Shown: positions 1 through 8,765 of the stretch, in pieces
Numbering within the stretch: position 1 is the first letter of the stretch
How the letters are laid out: each line of letters opens with the position of its first letter
Assembly (NCBI GenBank): GCA_015679605.1
Contig: JAAAVE010000366.1
Location: forward strand, 1-21,211
Reading direction: 5' to 3'
Length of the DNA stretch: 21,211 nucleotides
Origin: Podila epigama
Taxonomy: Eukaryota; Mortierellomycota; Mortierellomycetes; Mortierellales; Mortierellaceae
The notes under the pieces: model-generated
Told to the model about the DNA's origin: nothing
Databases searched by the model: none
What the model saw: only the letters and a program-made list of their open reading frames with translations
Made by a program: the position numbers and the translations under genes

Positions 1-438
1 TAATTTAAGTGCGCACGAAAATCGGTACAGTACGTTGAAGCGTATCGAGGCATCAGCATTCAACCTTACCTGCTGCGCAAACGGCTGACTCCACAATTTT
101 GTGGGCAATTTCTTCGCTTTGCGTGGAATACGCTCTTTGTATAGTCGGGTAGTACGCTCCCAACAAGTCAATGTGTAATGTGTGAGCGCCATGCATAAGG
201 CGCGTGCAGTTTGTGCATGTAGTAACACCCATTTGAGGAGAAAAAGGTGCTTCTTTTTTGTACATCCAGGCCCAGAGGCCGTAGACACCCATTGTGTGAA
301 TGGTAGGAACGGAAAGAGCAATGGGTAGAGCAAGAGCAGGGTGGAGAATGACAAAACGGAGTGAAAATTAAGAAGACCTTTTTTTCCTTCGTTCCCTTTA
401 TACCAAAATGCCGCCCCACGTGGTCCTTCCTTTGGGTG

Positions 439-1032
439 ATGCAGGTGAGGGACGGGAAAAAAAGTGATGTGGATGAGAACAAGCGCACCATTTATTCATG
501 TAGTTGCCCCGATTTTATCAAGAACCATGCACCTTGCAAGCACATCTTTGTGGTTGAGCGAGTGCTTCGTCCACATGGATTTAGCATTTTTCTTCTTCGT
601 GCTGCCCCCGAGGCTCCACCACGGAATGCTGCCGACGACGTTCAAATAGCCAACCCAGTGGCTATGGCCGACAATCCCCCAGGCATTCAACCAGCGAACG
701 AATTTGATGATTCGCCAGAAACGAACCCAGAACATAACGAGTTCGTTATATCCCGCATCCTTGATCTGTTCCCAGCCGTTAGACATCATCTCGATGCTGA
801 TCGAATGGAGAGAGAGGAGCAAGAGAGAGAGAAAAGGGAGCGGGAGGTCGAGGATGCTCTAAAGAAGTACGATGAGAGGATTGACCAGGCTTTTGCAAAA
901 CTCAGCCAACAGGTCAAGAGGCGAAGGGTTTGCGGCCTTGCCAAGCGTCAAGAAATTGCAGCCCTCTTTGAGCGTTTCTGCCATGAATTCCGGGAAATAT
1001 ACAATCCTGGTGCTGGGAGGCGATGCCAATGA
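439..1032 (+). CDS. SWIM zinc-finger protein fragment with charged helical C-terminus
   Basis: The frame shows a C-x-C-x(9)-C-x-H motif (C-S-C then C-K-H) encoded at 499-543, preceded by DENKRTIY and followed by IFVVERVL. This is the SWIM zinc-finger pattern, common in MULE-type transposases and in fungal proteins derived from them. A Pro/Asn-rich linker follows. From about 808 to 890 there is an Arg/Glu/Lys-rich stretch likely to form a coiled coil, ending at a stop at 1030-1032. The frame stays open back to 361 but its only in-frame ATG is 439. A gcag|gtg junction at 441/442 suggests 442 could instead be an exon start after an intron. No transposase catalytic domain is visible upstream, although a short open plus-strand frame (4-143) could be another piece. 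I read it as the 3' part of a larger or decayed gene. The function is unknown; SWIM domains bind DNA or protein. Confidence 0.5.
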   Translation: MQVRDGKKSDVDENKRTIYSCSCPDFIKNHAPCKHIFVVERVLRPHGFSIFLLRAAPEAPPRNAADDVQIANPVAMADNPPGIQPANEFDDSPETNPEHNEFVISRILDLFPAVRHHLDADRMEREEQEREKREREVEDALKKYDERIDQAFAKLSQQVKRRRVCGLAKRQEIAALFERFCHEFREIYNPGAGRRCQ

Positions 1033-1164
1033 TGATGGCTCAAATTCATCCGCCCAGCACCATTGAATGCATTCTCATCAGGCACCCAAAAAAAAATTAA
1101 ATTAAATAAAATTTGGTGGCAATCCTTGAAGCTGTATCGGGTCGTCACTTTCTCCCTCCCTTTG

Positions 1165-1172
1165 TGACGTCA
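1165..1172. promoter_or_regulatory. Palindromic CRE-type site TGACGTCA
   Basis: A perfect 8-base palindrome TGACGTCA lies about 215 bases before the first recognisable CWH43 coding frame and just before a CT-rich tract (1205-1370) of the kind found ahead of fungal genes. ATF/CREB-type bZIP factors bind this sequence. A role here is inferred from position only. Confidence 0.4.
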
Positions 1173-1204
1173 TTTTTTCTTTTGAGTGAAGTGCGAAGCA
1201 CGGT

Positions 1205-1370
1205 CCTTTTTTTTTTCTTCTCTTGTTCCCTTATTCTTTTCTTCTTTTCTTTCTTCTTTTGACACATCCACTCTCACTCCTCTCACTGACTTCTCACCCC
1301 CACTCCTTCAACCCCCCCTCCCACTCCTTTCACACCTCGTCCATCTCTTTGTCCGCTTACGTCTCACATA
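1205..1370 (+). promoter_or_regulatory. CT-rich tract upstream of CWH43
   Basis: The plus strand is almost purely pyrimidine, with T-runs, TTCTTTTCTTTC-like repeats and CCCCCCTCCC. Similar tracts precede the phosphatase gene at 8560-8665, so this is probably core promoter or 5' leader. Its 3' end (ggctttag at 1372-1379) could also act as a splice acceptor. Confidence 0.4.
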
Positions 1371-1379
1371 AGGCTTTAG

Positions 1380-4300
1380 GATGGCCCTTACAGCGGAAAA
1401 GAAGGGAATCGTCCTCGCAAGGGTATGTTTGTAAACTACGCTTTTCACCCCCCTCCCCCGCCTATTGGCATAATGTCTACCTGGCAACCCACTTTCAACG
1501 TTACAACAGAGTCAGGTTACGCGACAATATTTTTACTTTGCCTTCAACTCAAAAAAATATTGCTCATGAATGCATGTGGGTGGCCCGGGATATTATCTCG
1601 GAGCACCAAAGCTGAAAAAAAGAGAACAGGGTCTTCTTTTATTATTTGACCAGAATGGGCATAGACAAAAAAAAACTCAATTCTAATGCAAAAAAGTTGT
1701 TCTTTCATTCCATTGAAATGAATAGATTCCAGGAACTGTAGTCCCGTTTGCTCACACTATATTTGGTGCCTGTAAGTCACACACATGTTTTTTCATTCAC
1801 TATGATGCCATATTTCATGTTATGTTTCCTTTTGCAGTCGGTGGTGTGATTTGGATTGGAGATACTACAAAATCAGAGAGGGAAGCCTACGAAGCATGAT
1901 GTGATAAAGAAAACAAGAGTGACATTGACGTAGCAAGAACACAAGGGTCAGGGATGCAACGCATGCAAGGAATCAAAAAGTGAAGAAAATATAGCTGAAG
2001 AATGAACATGAAGAAAACGCTGACATCGGAACCAAAAATGATACATGGGTATGGGAAATCGGAGTCATTTTTTTTTTCCCTTGTATATTCTTTTGGACAT
2101 GAACAAACCGACGCCCAGTAGCAGATTGAAAAGGCTTGCAAGCAAAAAGGATCTCTGAGGAACTCTGTACACAACGGCGAGTGGGAAACAGGATTGAACG
2201 GCATGGAGTGCTGACCAATATGAAGAATGACGGAACGCGCTTTTTTTTGTTCCCGTTTTTTGTGATCTGAGCCCCAATGACGATTGCTCAATGCAGGGTT
2301 CCCAGGCCAAACTAGGGGGGTTGAAAAGGAAAAGGGAAAAAAAAAAATGGCATGAAGTTCAGGCGGGAACAGAAGAAGAAGGGTCACAATAATGTCTGAT
2401 GTCTATACATGATACTGATGACTTGGGCTTGCAATTGGAACTTTCTTCATTCCTGGTTTCTTGCTATCCCTTGTTCATGTTGCCATTGCATGTGTCAACA
2501 GGAGGAGGTTGAGGTTGAGGTTGAGGAGGACAAGGTGAATTGAAATACTGGAATACTGAAATGCCTCATCTTTCTTTGCCTAATATGGAAACACGGAACT
2601 TCGTTTTTAGCCGCCTTCATCCTTGCACTCGTCATTGGATGTTATGGCCACTATTACAAGATTGTCAAGAATGGTGTTGCTGGATATCCAGAAGTAAGAG
2701 AATGTCCTCATTTCCCAGTTATTCGCTTACAAACCACTTCAACTCCTGTTGAGGAACATACAAATTTGAAATGAACATACTCTTGCCATGTGTTCTGCGC
2801 AGAGCAAAGGCGCTCTTTGAAAAAGAAAATCCGTTCGCCGTCGTCCCCGTCCATCCCTCCACTGCGCATTTTTTTTTTTTTTTATGTTTCCCGGCACAAC
2901 CTGTTAACCGATCGTACGCCGTACCTGTTGTAATACATGATCTTTACTCGGTCATAGGAATGGTTCCCAAGTGTTAGTGCTACGACTGGCGACTGGTACC
3001 CTGAAAGAAACATATGCCAGATCTTTATTGCCCTCACCTCAGGTATGTACTCTAGCAATGTTTATCCAACAACATCCGATTCACCATGCACCTCAGCCCG
3101 CAGCAGCCGTTGAGCAGCCAAGACAAAAAGAAAAAAGAAAAAAACATCAGCCGTGGCGACAGATCACTTTTGTCTTGGCATGCTGCCCTCGACAAGTTCT
3201 TTTATTGTTTTTATTTTTTTATGGCGGTGATGAGGATTACAGACACACGATTGTTGGAAGCAATGGCTTCTTGTTTGTGTGAATGTGCGTGTGGATTTTT
3301 CTAGAATTTGAATATGTAACACCTAACTCTAATTTTGTCTGTCCATGTTGCAATATGCTCTTCCCTGTCCGCGATGATGTAGGCCCTCGCTTCATTCTGT
3401 GTTATCTGTGGTATCTCCTCGTTGTGCGAAATGTCCCTGCTGACGGCTCGAAAGGCTTTGCAAAGTTTCTCTTTGCGAACGATGTGCTCAGGACGGTTGC
3501 TTGTGGCGGTTGGGTCTATGTGACTTCATCGGATGACCACGATATTCACGACATTGCCATGATCGTCTACCTGGTATGCACTATTCCCCACGTCGTCATG
3601 ACCATCAAGAGTGCGCCACAGAACCCCAAAGCACAGCAATACCGCAAACTGTTCTCCCACACCTTTTTCGGCGCTTTAATCCCAATGATCTACTTTTTTA
3701 TCCAACACAATGTCCATCGCATCCCAGGAGGTAAGTCTGGCTAAATGATTTAGCCACCCAATAGAACAAATTTTTCCCTCAATGCGATTTTTTTTTCCGT
3801 GCAAGTTTCTAAAACTTCATAATATTTATTTTCTTTCCTGTATCGATAGCATACACGCACTATGCCTTCTTTGAGTGGTCACTCATCATCTCCGATCTTG
3901 CCTTTGACGCAGTCTGCATGGTTGACTTTAAGGCATTCGAGTTCCGTGTGGTCGACATTGGTCTCAATGGCAAGAATGAGGATGGCAGTGCCTTCAACGA
4001 TCTCAAAACTTTTGGGGGTGCCAAGCAAGAGGCTTCGATTGCTCAGATTAAGCCTGCCGATGCCATCTCCTTTGCCGCCGATGTCTATCTTGGTAAGTGC
4101 GACCCACCATCCTGACATAAAACAGTTGGGCGTTATCCTTGCTGTTACCAACTCTGCACTCTACACTGAAGGGAGACAAATGGCTGACAAACAACTACAA
4201 CGATGCATTCTCTTCCTTGCTCAAAATTATATATATTATAGGATTCATCTTTTGGTCCATGTTGACCGCCTTGCCTTTGCTGATTTGGTACTTTCCATTG

Positions 4301-6307
4301 TGGCATATGGGAATTTCGGGATATGAGGCGTTCTTGTTCTGCAACCTGACAGCTGTTCTTTTGGGCTTGAACTTTCTTCGTCGCGGCATTGAGCGCGCCA
4401 AGGGTTTTTTCCATATTCTCTCCTTGGTTGGCGTTCTCTCCTTCAAGGTTGTTGACCCTGCTCAACGATTGATGGCTGTTGCAGCTGGTGTGTCTCTGTC
4501 TCTCTTGACGTGGGGTGCTACCCTCTTTGGTCAGCGTCACCAGACTGGCCGTGCTGAGCGCGGTGTACTGGCCCTGGCTCTCGGACTGGTCCTTCACAAT
4601 GTTATCAAGCAGGCTTGGTGGGCCAACAACCCTATTTGGCCTATTATGAATGAAAAGAACGGAGGACAGAACATTCTTGGACTTGGTCTCGGTGTCTTGG
4701 CATCCATCCAGGTGATGCTCCGCAAGGAACCGTCCGAGAACGAGCCAAAGGCAATTGAGAGCACCCGCAAGGGCGAGAACTGGTTCTTGGCTGCAGTGGG
4801 TGCTGGTGGTTACTTGTTCTGTCTGCACTCCATGTTTACGGACTCTTCCACGATCGGCCGCTGGGCTTTGGGCGGTTACCCCAACACAGGCCCACAGCCC
4901 GTTCCTGCTGGACTGATGGTCATTGCTGCGATGGCAACTGGTCTGACACTCTCATCCAAGCGTCGTTCAGTGACCTCCTTTGCATGGTGGCTCGTCGGTA
5001 GTGCTGGCTTGGTTGTCCTGCACTTTTACGAGGGCAACGTTAGTTTTGCAGGCGGTATTGTCTTTACAGTTTATGCCTTATCCTTGTTTCCAGCCATCTT
5101 CCGCTCATTGGCCTCTCAGCCTCCTGGCCGTACCTTTTTGTTGGCGATGTTGGTGTACAATATCCTTGCTCTGGCCCATGTCTGGGTGGTTGCTTATGCT
5201 TTCGTTCCTGGAGGAGAGGTGATGAGAGAGCACACTGACTATGTCCTGGTGGCCATGCAGAGCTGTATCCTGCTCGGTATCTTCAACGCCAACTCTGCTG
5301 CCTGGGCAGCCGTGGCCGAAGCCCGCTCGCGCGCCTCCTTTTCTGCTGCTCGTCTGCAGGCCAAGGTGTCTTTGGTGGGTCTTGTTCTGGCATCGATTGG
5401 CATTTCCTGGAACCGTCTTCCCAAGTCTACACCTCAGCCATACCATCCCGAGCACAAACTTATTACGGCAGGTATTTGGACGATTCACTTTGCGATTGAC
5501 AACGACATGTGGAACAGTGAGCTGCGTATGCGCGATGCGATCAGGGACTTGGAGCTGGATGTTATTGGATTGCTCGAATCGGATCTGCAGCGAATTATTA
5601 TGGGCAACCGTGATTTGACACAGTTCCTGTCTGAGGATTTGAACATGTATGCCGATTATGGCCCAGGACCAACTAAGCACACTTGGGGCTGCACCATGTT
5701 GTCAAAGTTCCCGATCAAGCGTTCGACTCACCATTTGCTGCCTTCGCCCAAGGGTGAACTTGCCTGTGCGATTCATGCAACATTGGATGTCTATGGCAAG
5801 GAGGTGGACGTGATTGTGTCCCATAACGGCCAGGAGGAAGATTTGCTTGACCGTCAGTTGCAGACGACGGAACTTGGCCGTATTATGCGTGAGTCTAATA
5901 ACCCATTCCTGTTCCTGGGTTATGTTGTGACACAACCTGGCAAGGGTCAAGAGATTTACGAGATGCTCATGGATGGTGGCCATGTACATGATATCGAAGT
6001 CTCGGACTGGGATAGATGGTGCCAGTACTTGGCGTTCCGCGGCGTGAAGCGTACCGGCTACGCACGCATTTCACATGGTGGAATTACAGATACAGAGATT
6101 CAGGTCGGCAAGTATCAACTCTTGGACGAGCACCCCACTTCTTGGGACAAGACGCAATCGATTGAGGACTTTAAGAAGGAGGAGACCTATGCCCAAATCT
6201 CTGAGCATCAGGTTCCTGAGGGTATGCGTTTCCCATCCAAGTTTTACGGGGAGGGCATTCGGAAGCACCGTTTCCATGTCTTTGACCGACCCTACTATTA
6301 TGTATAG
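1380..6307 (+). CDS. CWH43: CWH43 / PGAP2-interacting-protein homologue, GPI-anchor lipid remodelling
   Basis: In yeast, Cwh43 swaps the GPI-anchor diacylglycerol for ceramide in the ER/Golgi membrane system; it has an N-terminal Frag1/PGAP2-like membrane region and a C-terminal endonuclease/exonuclease/phosphatase-like fold. Exons I can phase: 1733-1771, 2611-2693, 2958-3042, 3383-3730, 3850-4092, 4242-6307. All junctions are GT-AG and in phase. Diagnostic strings are [63 protein letters not shown] and [16 protein letters not shown]. Many hydrophobic segments follow to about 5400. The C-terminal domain has LLESD (Glu at 5576), [12 protein letters not shown] (from 5819) and [11 protein letters not shown] (near 6070). 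The phased exons give 954 residues, against about 953 for the yeast protein. The first exon is uncertain. A donor at 1423 needs frame [15 protein letters not shown] (1380-1422), which has no ATG. An ATG at 1381 is in another frame and joins only through a weak GTTTGT donor at 1427. Confidence 0.9.
1772..2610 (+). other. Long CWH43 intron with a strong internal decoy acceptor
   Basis: The donor is GTAAGT at 1772. The acceptor that keeps the CWH43 frame is cgtttttag, ending at 2610. A better-looking acceptor, ccttttgcag, ends at 1842, but using it gives about 20 codons and then TGA. At 839 bases the intron is the longest in the gene. It contains a GAGGTT hexamer repeat (2505-2522), poly-A and poly-T runs, and no supported gene on either strand. 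Confidence 0.65.
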
Positions 6308-6638
6308 ACGAGAGGCGGCTATCTATTTTCGATGAGTTAAAAAAAAGTAAATAATCTTTCACAAATAAAAAGAAAAAAAAGGATACACAAAAATATAAAA
6401 AAAATGAAAAGCGTATAACGTTCGTGAATATGAAAAAAAAAAGAAACATCGCAGGCAATTTCTGTAGAAAAGGATAGGAAAGCAACCATTGGCATCTTGA
6501 ACCGATTCTTCTCGCCAAATGGCAAAAAAAAGAATGAACTCAGAAGCACGGTTCTCAGGTCCGAAGACTTGAAACGTTCGATGTAGGAATTGAACAAGTT
6601 TACGCGCTCATTTAAAGTCATAGTTCATTGTGTATCGC
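6308..6638. other. CWH43 3' flank, AT-rich
   Basis: This is A-rich DNA with many A-runs, including aaataaaaag near 6364, which could serve as a poly(A) signal for CWH43. It also holds the 3' flank of the opposite-strand tRNA, where an A8 run near 6523 would read as a T-run. I see no gene. Confidence 0.5.
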
Positions 6639-6709
6639 TGCGTGGTCCGGGAATCGAACCCGGGTCTACCGCGTGGCAGGCGGTAATTATACCACTAAAC
6701 CAACCACGC
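6639..6709 (-). tRNA. tRNA-Gly (anticodon GCC)
   Basis: The reverse strand folds as a 71-nt cloverleaf. The acceptor stem is GCGTGGT (6709-6703) paired with ACCACGC (6646-6640), with discriminator A at 6639. The D arm contains TGGTTTAGTGG, matching the Pol III A box (6692-6702). The anticodon stem ACCGC/GCGGT encloses loop CTGCCAC with anticodon GCC. The T arm GGTTCGATTCC is the B box (6650-6660). There is no intron and CCA is not encoded. No T4 terminator lies right after the 3' end; the first long T-run on that strand is over 100 bases on. Gly-GCC is the major glycine tRNA in most eukaryotes. Confidence 0.97.
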
Positions 6710-7375
6710 TTTTGATGAAATTTTGATGATTTAGGTTTAATTTATTTCCTAAGCCATTTTGCAGCCCGTATATTATTGACATGTCTCGATTTCACGTTCC
6801 TCCTGTCGTTGAGCGTTGATCTTGCTATGTCTAGAGCTTACCCTTGTACTTTGTCGACCTGTTCTTTTGTACGTCAAGCAATTTCTTTTTTGGTATGTGC
6901 GTGTGAGGGACTACAAAGTGAGGGAGTGAAGAGAGAGTTGAGAAGAGCACATGCCATTCATTCTACAAAAGGGGGGGGGACGCTAAAATATGCCAAGCCC
7001 AAGGCTTAATGAAATGTTTTTTTTTTTTTGGCGAAGCAATATTTTTTTTTTTTTCTTGAGAGGAATGAAATGCGGAGCGCCTTTTTGTCAATGTTGCATG
7101 TGGTCCCACTTTTTATTATTATTGTGTACATGCTTATGCTTGGTATGTGTCCACCTTTAAATTCAAAAGGGCAGTTGATAATGTTTTTTATTTGCTCACA
7201 CAATGAACAGCTGTGGATATTCTGTCTGTTTATCCCTGTCCTAATCCTCCTCCATTGGTTCCCTTGGCTTTACTACCAGTAGAAGTGAGCAAAAGTCGTA
7301 CCCTGTCCAAAAAACAAAAAAAAACAAATGCCCCGTGTGATTTTTTATTTAACCTTTTTGTTCTTGTGCTTGTTG

Positions 7376-7407
7376 TTTGTATGTTTGTATGTTTGTATGT
7401 TTGTATG
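7376..7407. repeat. TTTGTATG octamer tandem repeat, 4 units
   Basis: Four perfect copies of TTTGTATG lie in tandem, followed by a degenerate TTTGTTTC. It is a small minisatellite in intergenic DNA with no coding role visible. Confidence 0.85.
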
Positions 7408-8280
7408 TTTGTTTCGTGTCGAGGTGTTTGCATGTTTGTATCTATCACACTCCACGTCTTGGAGGTATTATATACACACACAAAAAAAAAATAACAAGGC
7501 GTTCCTCCAGAAAAGTATCTAGCTTTGATGAAGAGAAGAAATAAGGTCTTTGGGGTCCTTGAGGATTAACAGGATGTGGCGATTTGCTGAGCGAGAAAAA
7601 TAATTAAAAAAAAAGGATGAAGATTAGGGCGCGGAAACAGATCAAGCATCGAGAGAGTGAGAGAGAGAGGACCGATGGTCCATCTTGGTTGAAAAAGTAA
7701 AGGGAGGGTAGGTTGTTCAACAGAATGTGAGGCAACAAAAAAAAAAAACAAGGGGGGAGAAAGAAAGAAAACGATAGAGGAGTAATTGTTTGTTTGTGCG
7801 TGTTTGTGCGTATTTGTTTTGGGTTTGGTCAAAGAGAGAGAAGAAGAGCGAAAAAAGCAAAAAGAAAAAGGACGGTTCGAGTCAGTCGCTGCACACACAC
7901 ACGCGCGCATGTTGTGGATTGTGGACTGTGTGTGGACTGTGGAGAAAGAAAAGTAGGAAAGATGGATGAACAGATGGATTGTATGGATGACAAGAAAAGA
8001 TAAAGGAGGAAAAAAAATCCAATCTTGACGCGAACGAAAACGCGACATGAACGTGTATGTGTGTGTATCAATGGTGTGTATGTGTATGTTGGTGCGCGAA
8101 TGTAAATGTGTATAAAGTATGAATGTATGTATTTGAATATGTTTGTGCATGTGTCGATGTTCGTAGCATGTAGAGCAATGTTCTTCCATGGACTTTGACC
8201 ATGCCCAAAAGGCAACATTTGCATAACAGTTATCGGTCTATTTTGCCATACATAACATGGGCGGGGGCAAATGTAGACAT

Positions 8281-8300
8281 GGCATGGCATGGCATGGCAT
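8281..8300. repeat. GGCAT pentamer repeat, 4 units
   Basis: Four perfect GGCAT units are flanked by the variants GACAT (8276-8280) and GACAC (8301-8305). A related degenerate ACATG/ACACG pentamer array occurs near 20421-20450. Confidence 0.85.
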
Positions 8301-8364
8301 GACACGATACGACAAGTCGATAAAAAAAATGACTTTTTCTTTTATCTTTTTTTTTTTCTTCTCA

Positions 8365-8415
8365 TCATTGATTCATTCATTCATTGATTGATTCATTCAT
8401 TCGTTGATTCAATCC
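8365..8415. repeat. ATTC/ATTG tetranucleotide repeat
   Basis: Interspersed ATTC and ATTG tetramers run for about 50 bases upstream of the phosphatase gene. It is a simple repeat within the probable promoter. Confidence 0.75.
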
Positions 8416-8559
8416 TCATTCATCTCTCTCCCATCCTCACGAAAGTGACCCTTGAGAGACACACACGACAACTCTCCTTTTTATCTACCACCCCTCTTCA
8501 ACTGTACGCGGCTCGTGCGTGACTTTGGCCTTTTTTCTTACCCCACACTCGGACTTGAA

Positions 8560-8765
8560 AGTGTTTATCCTCACCTCCCCCCTTCTTTCTTTCTTTTCTT
8601 TCTTTCTTTCTTTTCCTTACCTTTTCATCTTTTTTTTTCTTTTCTTTTCTTGTCTGTGCCTTTGTCTTCAACCACTACCATTACCACCACTACCACTACT
8701 ACTACCACTACTACCACCACTACAAAGTACTCGTCTCGCAAAATAATAGAGTAACAAACAAAACA
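8560..8765 (+). promoter_or_regulatory. CT-rich promoter and 5' leader of the PPZ gene
   Basis: A pyrimidine tract (8570-8665, rich in TTTC) is followed by an ACC/ACT trinucleotide repeat (8671-8724) and an A-rich leader ending aacaaacaaaac|ATG. The A-rich context just before ATG 8766 is typical of fungal starts. CT tracts near transcription start sites are common in filamentous fungi; no TATA box is clear. Confidence 0.5.
8671..8724. repeat. ACC/ACT trinucleotide repeat in the PPZ leader
   Basis: About 18 triplets of ACC, ACT and ATT-like units sit 40-95 bases before the PPZ start codon. It is probably transcribed as part of the 5' UTR. Confidence 0.7.

Larger units (their letters stand above)
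6710..8340. other. Gene-poor, repeat-rich intergenic DNA
   Basis: About 1.6 kb without a supported gene. It contains homopolymer runs (7016-7053), a TTTGTATG octamer repeat (7376-7407), AG-rich stretches around 7650-7770 and 7830-7880, CA/CG dinucleotides near 7894-7909, GTGGACTGTG-like repeats (7912-7942), TGTATGTG-rich DNA (8050-8150) and a GGCAT repeat (8281-8300). Open frames here are low-complexity translations of these repeats. Confidence 0.6.

Noticed and set aside
53-292. Minus-strand open frame of 79 codons at the left edge
   Set aside because: It has CxxC-like residues but no recognisable domain, and it competes with an equally open plus-strand frame. There is not enough evidence to call a gene.
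1223-1615. Open frame across the CT tract and first CWH43 intron
   Set aside because: It is mostly translated pyrimidine repeats and crosses the consensus donor at 1423.
1843-1903. Possible separate small gene ending [19 protein letters not shown]
   Set aside because: The preceding exon (1733-1771) fits CWH43 when joined to 2611, so this tail is better explained by a decoy acceptor.
4139-4241. Frame extension upstream of the large CWH43 exon, starting at a TTG
   Set aside because: These 34 codons are intronic. The acceptor at 4241 joins AADVYL to GFIFW in phase as the family requires, and TTG is not a credible start here.
7566-8305. Two overlapping minus-strand frames rich in His, Thr and Tyr
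   Set aside because: They are translations of TGTATG and CA repeats with no domain and no coding context.
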